Positions 1 to 8,265 of a DNA stretch of 64,000 nt are shown one piece after another. This DNA comes from Granulicella aggregans. Its GTDB lineage: Bacteria; Acidobacteriota; Terriglobia; Terriglobales; Acidobacteriaceae. Under the pieces are notes generated by a model, which was given only the letters and a program-made list of their open reading frames with translations, made no database searches and was not told where the DNA came from. Location of the stretch: contig NZ_JACHIP010000006.1 of NCBI RefSeq assembly GCF_014203275.1, positions 62,001 to 126,000 of the forward strand. Direction: 5' to 3'. How positions within the stretch are numbered: position 1 is the stretch's first letter; each line of letters begins with the position of its first letter. A program made the translations under genes and the position numbers.

Positions 1-225
1 CATCGCCATTCCAGCGGCGACCAGAAGCGCCTCGTGTCCGGCGCAGGATATCTGGAAGAAGATCTTCTGCTGCCGCTTGAGGACGATCTCGCGGTCGTCC
101 GTTCGGCGCGACAGGTACATCAGCCGGTAGAACTCAATCAATTGTTCGCGATCTAACAGGGTATCGTCCGCTTCCTGCACGGACGTAGACGAGCCGTTAA
201 GGCTCGGTAAAGTTTTGCGACCCAT
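1..225 (-). CDS. thiamine-dependent 2-oxoacid dehydrogenase E1 component, N-terminus (partial)
   Basis: Seventy-five codons run from ATG at 225 to the window edge with no stop. A GAGGA Shine-Dalgarno sequence precedes the ATG. The peptide begins MGRKTLPSLNGSSTS, then has a helical part with FYRLMYLSRRTDDRE and QQKIFFQISCAGHEA. This is the usual opening of the E1 alpha domain of pyruvate or branched-chain 2-oxoacid dehydrogenases, which decarboxylate a 2-oxoacid on thiamine diphosphate and pass the acyl group to lipoyl E2. The diphosphate-binding motif lies outside the window, so the substrate class, and whether alpha and beta are fused as in many acidobacteria, cannot be told. Confidence 0.75.
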   Translation of the reverse strand, partial: MGRKTLPSLNGSSTSVQEADDTLLDREQLIEFYRLMYLSRRTDDREIVLKRQQKIFFQISCAGHEALLVAAGMAM

Positions 226-362
226 GCCATTTTCCTCGACGCGATTGACGATCCGAACCACTACCGATTGTACCGATTTCTCGGAGGATTCACACTTTGC
301 CACACGGCTGTGACGGTAGGCAAATCGCAGCCGCCGAAGACCGGCGAGGCTCTCAGCAAAGG

Positions 363-400
363 AAAAAGGATGGCCGCGAAGACTTCGCGGCCATCCCTTT
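363..400 (-). terminator. strong intrinsic terminator after the cupin-like gene
   Basis: Bases 368-381 and 383-396 are perfect 14-base inverted repeats. Read on the minus strand the hairpin is followed by five T residues (363-367). It lies 23 bases past the stop codon of the cupin-like gene. Confidence 0.85.
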
Positions 401-422
401 GAAGCTACTCAATCGAGGGCGC

Positions 423-1379
423 TTATCCGTGACGGAGTTTGTGGGCGACCTTGAGTCCGAAGCGCACCGGAACGATCGCGCGCGCTTTGAGTCCATCCAA
501 CTGCGGGTTTTTCGTCGGCGCAGCAGGATGTAAACCGACCTTCCGCTCGAAGTAGTTGAAAGCACGGGTGAGACCGATCTGCTTGTCCAGCGCGGTCTCG
601 TAGACCAGGCTGTAGGAGATCGAACGGACCGCCCGCGTCTGCACCCAGTGGGGCGAGTTCTGCGGCTGGTGGAATCCGACTCCGGCCTTCAGGGGGAAGA
701 AGTGGTCCTGGTCCGGATTCAGCTTTGACATGTCCAACTGTCCGATGCTGACTCGGCCGCGCGAGTAGAACGTCTCCAACTCCTCCTCGGTCACCTGATC
801 AGGCGGATAAGCGTGGTAGTCCTTGTCACCTTCGATCTGGGTGAAGAAGGCGACCTCGGGATCGAAGTGGAGAGCCGTCGTCGCAGCGGCGGAGGTAATG
901 AAGATGCTCGACTGGATCCGGCGGATTGGCTGGTTGCCCAGGCCGCCAGGCAAGGCGCGAAGTTGTTGAATCAAGCCATTCATCAGATCGCGAAAGCGTA
1001 CGTCGTAGTTCTCCGGCCGCTTCAGCAGGATGCGAGTGGGCTTCTCATCCAGCTTGCGGATCGCTTCAACTGGCTTCAAGACGATCTGCTCGGTGTCGAA
1101 GAAGGCGGCATCTGCTTTCGGGCTGGATCCGGTGACGAAGTAGTCGTTCGGCGAAGCGCCGGTGTAGCGGTCTGCCAGGTCGCAGATGGATTCGAACTGG
1201 AAGAGATCAAGCTTATGCAGATTGTGCTGGAAGCTGAACGGGGTGTTGTTGTACAGGGCCGAGTACGAAGCTGGATCAATCTCCAGGCGAGCATCTTTCG
1301 ATGTGAGAGTCTCTACCGTGGGCAGAGCGGATGTCAGCGGAGAGGGCTGAGAAAGTTCGGATATGACGTGTGCGGCCAA
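423..1379 (-). CDS. JmjC/cupin-like (cupin_8 type) protein, paralogue 1
   Basis: A product of 318 residues resembling bacterial JmjC/cupin_8-like proteins, a group that includes Fe(II)/2-oxoglutarate oxygenases. The core has IFITSAAATTALHFD, giving an HxD metal pair, and a later GFHQPQNSPHW that supplies a possible third ligand. The N-terminal PFSFQHNL and the C-terminal GLHPAAPTKNPQLDGLK motifs are shared with the protein at 42850-43803, so the two are paralogues of nearly equal length. The frame is open back to a TTG at 1406, but TTG at 1379 is preferred because GGAGG lies five bases before it. The gene stands alone with its own terminator. Substrate unknown; hydroxylase activity is family inference only. 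Confidence 0.75.
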   Translation of the reverse strand: MAAHVISELSQPSPLTSALPTVETLTSKDARLEIDPASYSALYNNTPFSFQHNLHKLDLFQFESICDLADRYTGASPNDYFVTGSSPKADAAFFDTEQIVLKPVEAIRKLDEKPTRILLKRPENYDVRFRDLMNGLIQQLRALPGGLGNQPIRRIQSSIFITSAAATTALHFDPEVAFFTQIEGDKDYHAYPPDQVTEEELETFYSRGRVSIGQLDMSKLNPDQDHFFPLKAGVGFHQPQNSPHWVQTRAVRSISYSLVYETALDKQIGLTRAFNYFERKVGLHPAAPTKNPQLDGLKARAIVPVRFGLKVAHKLRHG

Positions 1380-1482
1380 GACAACCTCCGGCAAGCGCGG
1401 ATGCAAATTTATTCAATATGGTTGCAAGTTAGCAGACGACGCTCGCCAGATCACCCAATAAGGCCTTGGACATCGGACGAGA

Positions 1483-1503
1483 GTAACCGAATTAGAAGGT
1501 TAC
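1483..1503. promoter_or_regulatory. inverted repeat upstream of the cupin-like gene
   Basis: GTAACC (1483-1488) and GGTTAC (1498-1503) form a perfect 6-base dyad around a 9-base AT-rich centre, about 105 bases upstream of the TTG start at 1379. The form suits a repressor site, but no regulator gene is next to it. The rest of 1407-1637 shows no gene. Confidence 0.35.
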
Positions 1504-1637
1504 GGTAATCGCGAAGTTCTCTCCATTTCCAGGGCCCGAACGGCCTTAGCTAATGAAACAAAACCAAAGTTTGCGTCTTCGGAACGAGTAGACACCGGGA
1601 ACTCCGCTCTGCAAAAAAGCACGTAGCAGCCCGACCT

Positions 1638-1970
1638 CTATTTCTTCCCCTGATCTTTCATCTTGTGCGCAAGAGACTCAATCTCTTCAGCTTTCCTTAC
1701 TACGTCCATCGAAAGGATATTCTTGTTCGTCTTGTCGACCGCCGTCTTCAGTTCGGTCGCCATGGTTACCAAACGTTGGGCCTGGTCATCCAGAAGTTTC
1801 TGTTTCGACGTGCGAGTCGCTTCCTTAGCTGGGTCAGCCTCAGCGGCAGCCTGAGGCTGGGACTGGGTTGGAGCGGGAATCTGAATTGGCGCAATGCTCC
1901 GCTGCTGCGTCCACCCGAAGGTGTTCGCGAGGAGTATCACCGCCGCAACCGCTAACCAAAGTCTCCGCAT
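1638..1970 (-). CDS. small secreted helical protein, tandem paralogue B
   Basis: A protein of 110 residues. MRRLWLAVAAVILLANTFGW at the start is a signal peptide. After a Pro/Gln/Ala-rich linker comes a charged helical domain with KQKLLDDQAQRLVTMATELK and EEIESLAHKMK. The same pattern (QK-L-D/S-x-QRL, TxLK, EIExLA-x-K) is in the neighbour at 2000-2386, so the two are tandem duplicates, probably in one operon separated by 29 bases. The start has GGGGAAG about 6 bases upstream. I know this type as a common acidobacterial hypothetical family; no biochemical role is known to me. Likely periplasmic. Confidence 0.7.
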   Translation of the reverse strand: MRRLWLAVAAVILLANTFGWTQQRSIAPIQIPAPTQSQPQAAAEADPAKEATRTSKQKLLDDQAQRLVTMATELKTAVDKTNKNILSMDVVRKAEEIESLAHKMKDQGKK

Positions 1971-1999
1971 CGCAACTTCCCCAGCAGACGTTCGTCCTA

Positions 2000-2386
2000 T
2001 TAGTTCCGCATCTTGTTCTTCACGCTTCGAGCTAGCTTTTCAATCTCGTCCATCTGCCGCAGCATGTCTGGAGTCAGCGCCTCACCTCCGGAGCTCGCGA
2101 TGGACGCCTTCAACTGGCTCGTCAGGTTGAGCAGACGCTCGGTATCGCTTACCAGGCGTTTCTGTCGCTCTGTGTTCTGCATTCTTGCGTAGGATTCAGG
2201 CAGATTTTGATGGGGGTCCATATCGTCATCGAGCGAATGCCTCCCGGTCCTGCCAGTTCCTGTGCCCATCGTCGAGGCACCGCTACCAGTCTGCATCTGG
2301 GCCAATCCCAAAGGCCGTGCAGGACACTGGAGTGCCAGCACCGCTACGGACACCAGAATTGCTCGAAGTTGACGCCTTCCGTTCAC
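2000..2386 (-). CDS. small secreted helical protein, tandem paralogue A
   Basis: A product of 128 residues, first gene of the tandem pair. The frame opens at TTG 2398, but GTG at 2386 has a well-placed GGAG and gives a better signal peptide (MNGRRQLRAILVSVAVLAL). After a Gly/Thr/Met-rich linker, the helical domain carries RQKRLVSDTERLLNLTSQLK and DEIEKLARSVKNK, aligning with the partner downstream. Both look like exported coiled or helical proteins of the periplasm. Function unknown. Confidence 0.7.
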   Translation of the reverse strand: MNGRRQLRAILVSVAVLALQCPARPLGLAQMQTGSGASTMGTGTGRTGRHSLDDDMDPHQNLPESYARMQNTERQKRLVSDTERLLNLTSQLKASIASSGGEALTPDMLRQMDEIEKLARSVKNKMRN

Positions 2387-2556
2387 GGCCTGCTCCAATC
2401 CTGCTTCTCTTACTCATTCGATGGAACACGCATCTCAATAGACTTGGGTGATGCCCCGCAGATGCGAGTCCATACGGCTTTCAAGTGGTCCGCATCCGTA
2501 TTCCTTCATTCGCGCCGCACCGACGGCGAATAACTACAGAAAGAGTTAGGGAAATC

Positions 2557-3519
2557 ATGCTCCCAGCAATCATTCTTATGCAAGCGGCTTCTACAGCGAG
2601 CACGGCGGTCCGGGAAGAGCGCACTCTTGAAGGGGTGGAACGGGGATGGCACAACGAGATTATCGACTTCGTCCAGCTCGATCTCCCACGCCTCGCTGTC
2701 GTGCTGCTCATCGCTTTCGCCCTTACGCAGTTGGTCAAGTTCTTCGTCAACCGGATGCTGCGGTTGGCTGACCGCCAGGTCGGCAACACGCAGCGCGCTT
2801 CGCAGCTTCGCACCATGGCCGCCGTCCTGCGGGCGACATCCTACAGCATCATTGGATTCATTGTCCTGCTGCATGTGCTGTCAGTGTTCAACATCAACCT
2901 GACACCTCTGCTGGCCTCGGCTGGAGTGTTGGGAGTGGGTATCGGTCTTGGAGCGCAGTCCATCTTTAAGGACATGATCAATGGCATCCTGATTCTGGTC
3001 GAAGACCAGTTCAATGTGGGCGATGTCGTGAAGATCGCCTCGCTTACTGGGACGGTGGAGGATATGAGCCTGCGCCGCACCTCTCTCCGCGATGGCGACG
3101 GTACACTGCACATCATTCCCAACAGCCAGATCGCTACTGTCTCAAATCAATCGAGGGACTTCTCCGTGGGTGCGATCAATTTGAATGTCGACGCGAGTGC
3201 GGACCCGGACAAGGTCCTGCGGCTGTTGAAAGCTGTTGCGATGGAGGTGCGTAATGACGTGGCGTTCAAGCAGGTCGTGATCGCGGACCCCGACGTTCCG
3301 GGGCTCGACCAGATCAAGGGGCGCGAGGTGGTCTACCCCATCACGATCAAATGCCGGGCCAACCAGCAGTGGGGTGTGCTGCGCGAGATTCGCAGACGGA
3401 TCATCAAGACCTTCGAGAGCGAGGGGATTCCGCTGGGGACGGACCCGGCCAACATGCTGGTGATGCAGCACGCCGATCCTACGGCTCCACCGGCGCAGCA
3501 GCCGCTGATTGGGACGTAG
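2557..3519 (+). CDS. mechanosensitive ion channel, MscS family
   Basis: A membrane protein of 320 residues. Two hydrophobic helices (roughly residues 40-60 and 85-105) precede the conserved pore helix and beta domain: LLASAGVLGVGIGLGAQSIFKD is the glycine/alanine-rich TM3, followed by GILILVEDQFNVGDVV and the IIPNSQI motif of MscS channels. Such channels open under membrane tension to release solutes in osmotic downshock. The frame is open to 2485, but the extra N-terminus is arginine-rich and unlike the family; ATG at 2557 has AGGG upstream. It converges with the DUF255 gene, leaving nine bases between stops. Confidence 0.85.
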   Translation: MLPAIILMQAASTASTAVREERTLEGVERGWHNEIIDFVQLDLPRLAVVLLIAFALTQLVKFFVNRMLRLADRQVGNTQRASQLRTMAAVLRATSYSIIGFIVLLHVLSVFNINLTPLLASAGVLGVGIGLGAQSIFKDMINGILILVEDQFNVGDVVKIASLTGTVEDMSLRRTSLRDGDGTLHIIPNSQIATVSNQSRDFSVGAINLNVDASADPDKVLRLLKAVAMEVRNDVAFKQVVIADPDVPGLDQIKGREVVYPITIKCRANQQWGVLREIRRRIIKTFESEGIPLGTDPANMLVMQHADPTAPPAQQPLIGT

Positions 3520-3528
3520 AGGCGCGGG

Positions 3529-5646
3529 CTAGATCGCGGTGGCGAGCGCCGCGATCAGCCCCTCTGCATCACTCACTGGCGGGAGGCAGCTTCTTCCCGT
3601 GCAGACTAAAGCGATGCTGGTTGCGGTGGAGGGAAGATTCGGGATCGTCTCCGCGAGTGCCGGCGGAAGCGAGCCGAGCTGATCGCGACGGAGACGGATC
3701 ACCGATTTGTTTACGACGAAGCGTGCCAGCGCGATGCCTTCGAGTTCATCGGCCAGCGCGTCTTCGCCGACTACGCAGATTTGTACGGGCGGTTGAATCA
3801 TTCTTTGCAGCGCGAGCGCGTAGCCTGCGGCGTAGAGTCCGAGATGCTCGACCATGCCGGCAAAGTTCTCCAGCGTGAGCTTCGCCTTCTCTGAGTAATC
3901 TTCGCTGCCATTGAGCGCAGCGACTCGCAAAAGGAGAGATGCCGCGACGGGATTGCCTGCTGGCGTGGGGGAATCCTGCAGCGGCTTGCGACGGGTGCCG
4001 AGAACGCCGGGGCGTTGCTCTCCTTCGGGCAGAGATTCCGTATCGAAGAAGCCGTTGCCCTGGGTGTCGTAGAAGCGAGTGACGGTGCTGGCGGCGATCT
4101 GTTCGGCGGCGGTGTAGTACTTCAACTCGCCGGTGGTCTCCCAGGCATCGAGCGCGGCGTGGCCGATGAAGACGTAGTCTTCGAGGCCGCCAGCCACGCG
4201 TGAGGCGCGAGCGAGACCGTCGGCGTAGGCGACGACGTGCGCCATCGATGCATCGCTGCTCCAGGCGGAATCGAGCACTCGGTCGAGCGACTTCAGCGCG
4301 AACGCCCGCGCCTCCGGGATGCGCAACACGCGCGAGGTTTCGAGGTATGCCGAGATGCACATGCCGTTCCACGCCGTGTAGAGAGTCTTATCGATGAAGG
4401 GCGTCGGCCGCGCGAGACGTGCCGCGTAGAGCTTGCGTTTGGCACTTGCCAGCAACGCTGTGGCATCGTCCTCGGTGACTCGTGCGGACTTCGCGACAGC
4501 CGCCAGCGGCTGCAGGATGTGCAGCACGTTCTTCTGCGGATTGTGGTGCATGTCGCCGAGTTCGCCGATATCGAACCACGGGCCGGCGATGGCAAGCTCT
4601 TCCCTGCTCAACGCGGCAGCCGCTTCGGCGCGGGTCCAGGTGAAGTAGTCGCCGTCGTCTTCGAGCGAGAAGTCAGCATCCTGCGAGGCGTAGAAACCAC
4701 CGCGGTCCTGGTCGCTCAGCCACTCGTCGATCCACTGCATCGTCTCGAAGGCAACGCGGGCGCACTCTTGCGCTCCGAAGCTCTGGTAGGCGTGGACGTA
4801 GTTCTTCAGCAGCTCGCTGTTGTCGTAGGCCATCTTCTCGAAGTGAGGAACGACCCAGCGCTCATCGACGCTGTAGCGATGGAAGCCTCCGGCGAGATGA
4901 TCGTAGACGCCGCCCTTCGCCATCTTTTCGAGCGTGATCAGCGCGGCGTCTCGTGTTCCGGCTATGGCGTTGGTGCGTGATGCGGCGTCGAGCAGCATAT
5001 CAATCGCGCCGGGGTGCGGGAACTTTGGCTGGCCGCCGAAGCCGCCGTTGCGGGCGTCGAACTGCTTCAGCGTCGCGGCGATCAGCTTCGCGTGAAGTTC
5101 AGCGCCTGGATTCGACGCCGTCTCGTTGAATGTCTCGTTCTCCTCGATGGCTGCGAGGACGCTTTCCGCGGACTCATCTACCTCGCCTCGGCGCTTCTGG
5201 AATGCCTCGGCCATGGTCAGCAGAACGCGCTGCATCGATGGGCGGCCGTGCTGGTCCTTCGGGGGAAAGTAGGTGCCGCCGAAGTAGGGCAGACCTGCTG
5301 GCGTGAGAAATGCCGTGAGCGGCCAGCCGCCCTGTCCGCTTATCGATGCGACTGCGGCTTGATAACGGGTGTCCACATCGGGCCGCTCGTCGCGGTCGAC
5401 CTTCACCGCGATGTAGTGGTCGTTGATGATCTGTGCGGTCAGCGGATCTTCATAGCTCTCGCGGTCCATCACATGGCACCAGTGACACCACACCGCCCCG
5501 ATGTCGAGCAGGATCGGCTTGTCTTCGGCCTGCGCCTTGGCGAATGCTTCGGGGCCCCACTCCTGCCAGTCCACTGGCTGATGCATCGCGGACCTTAGAT
5601 ACGCCGAGGCCGCCTTGGCCAGCCCGTTCACTTGCTCACTGCTCAT
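3529..5646 (-). CDS. DUF255 thioredoxin-domain protein (YyaL / SPATA20 type)
   Basis: A protein of 705 residues. The N-terminal thioredoxin-like domain has WCHWCHVMDRESYED with a CxxC pair, preceded by QPVDWQEWGPEAFAKA, the standard opening of this family. The rest is an (alpha/alpha) barrel like that of N-acylglucosamine epimerases (for example GGVYDHLAGGFHRYSVDERW and FEKMAYDN). The family is widespread, cytosolic, and of uncertain function. Length and order match full-length members. The ATG at 5646 has TGGAG upstream. Confidence 0.9.
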   Translation of the reverse strand: MSSEQVNGLAKAASAYLRSAMHQPVDWQEWGPEAFAKAQAEDKPILLDIGAVWCHWCHVMDRESYEDPLTAQIINDHYIAVKVDRDERPDVDTRYQAAVASISGQGGWPLTAFLTPAGLPYFGGTYFPPKDQHGRPSMQRVLLTMAEAFQKRRGEVDESAESVLAAIEENETFNETASNPGAELHAKLIAATLKQFDARNGGFGGQPKFPHPGAIDMLLDAASRTNAIAGTRDAALITLEKMAKGGVYDHLAGGFHRYSVDERWVVPHFEKMAYDNSELLKNYVHAYQSFGAQECARVAFETMQWIDEWLSDQDRGGFYASQDADFSLEDDGDYFTWTRAEAAAALSREELAIAGPWFDIGELGDMHHNPQKNVLHILQPLAAVAKSARVTEDDATALLASAKRKLYAARLARPTPFIDKTLYTAWNGMCISAYLETSRVLRIPEARAFALKSLDRVLDSAWSSDASMAHVVAYADGLARASRVAGGLEDYVFIGHAALDAWETTGELKYYTAAEQIAASTVTRFYDTQGNGFFDTESLPEGEQRPGVLGTRRKPLQDSPTPAGNPVAASLLLRVAALNGSEDYSEKAKLTLENFAGMVEHLGLYAAGYALALQRMIQPPVQICVVGEDALADELEGIALARFVVNKSVIRLRRDQLGSLPPALAETIPNLPSTATSIALVCTGRSCLPPVSDAEGLIAALATAI

Positions 5647-5681
5647 TCCATCTCCACTTCTCTTCTATGCTACGACGCGAC

Positions 5682-5709
5682 GAAGGCCCGGACCGAAGTC
5701 CGGGCCTTC
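5682..5709 (-). terminator. hairpin between the TolC-like and DUF255 genes
   Basis: GAAGGCCCGGAC (5682-5693) and its exact complement (5698-5709) flank a CGAA loop. It lies 22 bases past the TolC-like stop codon on the minus strand. The U-tract is weak, so it may end transcription poorly or only stabilise the 3' end. Confidence 0.6.
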
Positions 5710-5730
5710 TCGTTGCGGTCTTGTGATGGC

Positions 5731-7830
5731 CTACTGCGGAGGCGGAGGCGGCGTGGAGGAGATCGGCTTCGGAGCTTCGGGGGCCTTCGGTGCAGTCAGC
5801 CCCGGGATCACCGGAGCCTTGGCGATATCGCCGGTCGCCGCGGACTCGATGCTGATGCTGTAGTGATCGAGCGTCGTGGAGAGCAACTGCTGCAGCGCGG
5901 CGCGGTCCTTTGCGTAGGCCGCAGTAGCGGAGAGCAGATTGTTCTCGCTGGTGGCCAGGTTACGTCCCTGCTGCAGGACGTTGGCCGTCGTCGAAGCTCC
6001 GAGCTTGTACTTCTTCTGCTCTGCATCGAGGCTCTGGTTGGCGAAGTCGTGCGCGGCCTGCGCCGCCATCACCTGGGCGCGGTCGTTCGTCAAAGCGAAC
6101 TGCGCGTTGATGACCTGGATGCGGATCTGCGTGTAGATCTGCTGCAAGCGCATCTGTGACTGGCGGTACTCCATCTGCGAGCGGGCCTGATCAGCCTGCG
6201 CGGTGCGGTTGCGAAGAGGGATCGTAATGTTTACACCAACGCCTTTATCGGGAGCGCTGCTGTTGAACAGATCCTTGAGGACGGTGCCGTAACCGATCGA
6301 TGGGAACGTGCCCGGGTCATAGGGCTTACCGGTGTTGAAGTTCAGAGCGTTCGCACTCTGCGCTCCGCCAAGAGCACTGGCACCGTAGAAGGCATACGCA
6401 TCGACCGTGGGCAGAAGTCCGTTCTTCTCCGCTTTGATGGTGATCTCGTTGTTCTTCATGTTGAGGATCGCCTGCTCGATCTGCGGATTGTTCACATAGG
6501 CCTGGCGGACGAGGTCTTCAACCGGGGTGTCTTCTTCCGGTAGACGATCGAGGCCGACGCGGTCGGTCGGAATAACCGGCGCTGCCGAGAGTGCTGGATC
6601 GTTCAACGTCCGGGCGATGGCCTGCTTCATGATGAGCTGCTGATACTCGAGGTTCGTCTGCGAGACGATCAGCGCCTGCTTGTCTGTCGCCACCGTGCTG
6701 TCGGAGTTGACGACGTCGAGCGGAGCCAGGGTGCCGATCTCAAGCTGCTTGCGATTGTCGGAGGTCAACTGGGTCGACTGGCCGAGCGCCCGCTCCTTGG
6801 CCTGCACATCTTCATAGGCGCTGACGAGGCCCCAGTAGATGTTCTCCACCTGGTTGACCGTGTAGAGCACCTGCTGACGGAAGGACGAATCGGTGATGCG
6901 ACGGTCGTTCTTCGCCTGGAGGATGAAGCGACCGTTCACTCCCCAGCCGAAGCCTTGCAGCAGGTGCTGGGTCGCCGTGGCACGGAAGCTGGAGGTGATG
7001 TCCGGGCTGTAGTTCGAGAACGGGTTGTTTGTCGTAACGCGGGAGTTATTGAAGGTCACCGCGAGCTGGGTTCCGGTAATGAAGCCCTGCGTGTAGCCGA
7101 AGTTATATGTCGAGGTGTTGGTGTTCAACACCGTCAGGCCGCCGCTGAAGAGCGTGTTCGCCTGCTTCTGGCTGGTGGGCTCGTACTCAAGCTGCGAGGT
7201 CAGCGTCGGATCGAGATTCTCTGGCAGAGGGCCACCGCCGTTCGTGCTAAGCACGAGGCCCGAAGCTCCGGTACCACCGCCGCCGGCGGAGCTGGACGTG
7301 CCGCCCGGGCCACCACCGCCGGTGATGGTCGAAGTAGTGCCGCCAAGCGTATTCGCTACGATACCGGTCGAGACGCCGCGCAGCGTGGAGCCGGCGCGGG
7401 CGCGGAGCAGATCGGTGTCCGCAATGTCGAGGTTAATCCGCGCGATGGCGATGTCGTAGTTATTCTCTAGCGCGAGCGCGATGGCGTCCGACAGACTTAG
7501 GTAGATCTTGCCGTCGCGCAGCAGAGAGTCGAGCTGGGAAGAGTTTGCAAGTCGCGGCATGGGAACCGAGATGGCCGTATAGGGCGCGATCGGGTTCGTG
7601 AAGTGGCTCTTCGGCTTGGTGTAGTCGCGTGCCGTACTGCGCAGAAAGAGCGGCTCAGTGAGTTTAGGCTCCGGGGCCTGGGGCAGACCATCCGCCGTAA
7701 GCCCGGCGGAGGAACTGCTCGCTGGCGGGGTAGCCGGCGGAGTCGCCTGCTGGGTGAAACCCTGCTGCGGTGTCGAACCTATCAACACCAGACCGATCGT
7801 CGCTGCCGCCTTCAAATCAATACGTTTCAA
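5731..7830 (-). CDS. TolC-family outer-membrane efflux protein
   Basis: A product of 699 residues starting at TTG 7830, with GGAGAG five to six bases upstream. A signal peptide (MKRIDLKAAATIGLVLIGS) leads to paired helical repeats typical of TolC-like trimeric channels: ISLSDAIALALENNYDIAIA, then later LEQAI..NEITIKAEKNGLLPTV. It would form the outer-membrane duct of a tripartite efflux or type I secretion system. It is much longer than the usual 420-500 residues; the extra length includes a Gly/Ser/Thr-rich loop (about residues 165-205, GGGGPGG, SSSAGGGG) and a Pro-rich end (STPPPPPQ). No periplasmic adaptor or inner-membrane pump gene is adjacent. Confidence 0.85.
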   Translation of the reverse strand: MKRIDLKAAATIGLVLIGSTPQQGFTQQATPPATPPASSSSAGLTADGLPQAPEPKLTEPLFLRSTARDYTKPKSHFTNPIAPYTAISVPMPRLANSSQLDSLLRDGKIYLSLSDAIALALENNYDIAIARINLDIADTDLLRARAGSTLRGVSTGIVANTLGGTTSTITGGGGPGGTSSSAGGGGTGASGLVLSTNGGGPLPENLDPTLTSQLEYEPTSQKQANTLFSGGLTVLNTNTSTYNFGYTQGFITGTQLAVTFNNSRVTTNNPFSNYSPDITSSFRATATQHLLQGFGWGVNGRFILQAKNDRRITDSSFRQQVLYTVNQVENIYWGLVSAYEDVQAKERALGQSTQLTSDNRKQLEIGTLAPLDVVNSDSTVATDKQALIVSQTNLEYQQLIMKQAIARTLNDPALSAAPVIPTDRVGLDRLPEEDTPVEDLVRQAYVNNPQIEQAILNMKNNEITIKAEKNGLLPTVDAYAFYGASALGGAQSANALNFNTGKPYDPGTFPSIGYGTVLKDLFNSSAPDKGVGVNITIPLRNRTAQADQARSQMEYRQSQMRLQQIYTQIRIQVINAQFALTNDRAQVMAAQAAHDFANQSLDAEQKKYKLGASTTANVLQQGRNLATSENNLLSATAAYAKDRAALQQLLSTTLDHYSISIESAATGDIAKAPVIPGLTAPKAPEAPKPISSTPPPPPQ

Positions 7831-8253
7831 TTGCGCTCTCCAACTTTCTTTCGCCGAACAAATTCGCCCGGAACCCGCGGCGGTAACGACTCAAACTAGA
7901 AGCCTGCGGCTCAGAGAGCCAGTTCCGTGCATCGGTCCTAAACTGTAACTCTAGACAAAGATCAATCCCGCGACGGCTCTGGTCATGATCCGCCTTCGCG
8001 GCCGGGCGTGTCCTCATTGCAAAGTTAAGCAGTGTTCTGTAGATGCTCGGCCGCGTATCCGCGACTCCAAAATAGAGATGTTTGACTAGCCTGCTGACAG
8101 TACGCAAGGCAATCCGGCTTCGTTCCGTCAGGGAAGATTCTTTCCACTTTTCTGGGATTTGCCTTGCGAGGAAGTATACCAAGCGCCATCCGTAAAAGGT
8201 TCGGAGTGAAGGGCATGCCGCTGGAAACCGCTGAGCGCCGACCGGCCGAAGGG
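7831..8253. other. intergenic region between divergent TolC-like and orphan secreted genes
   Basis: About 420 bases with only short open frames that do not look coding. The left end holds the ribosome binding site of the minus-strand TolC-like gene. No convincing -35/-10 pair, RNA gene or repeat was recognised in the rest. Confidence 0.4.
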
Positions 8254-8259
8254 TACACT
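8254..8259 (+). promoter_or_regulatory. -10 box TACACT, leaderless start
   Basis: Six bases separate TACACT from the ATG at 8266, and there is no Shine-Dalgarno sequence, which fits transcription starting at the A of the start codon. Confidence 0.55.
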
Positions 8260-8265
8260 GCTGGG

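Noticed and set aside
813-1508. Plus-strand frame of 231 codons
   Set aside because: Antisense to the cupin-like gene, which has paralogue support.
4237-4980. Long plus-strand frame of 247 codons
   Set aside because: Antisense to the well-supported DUF255 gene; sequence without motifs.
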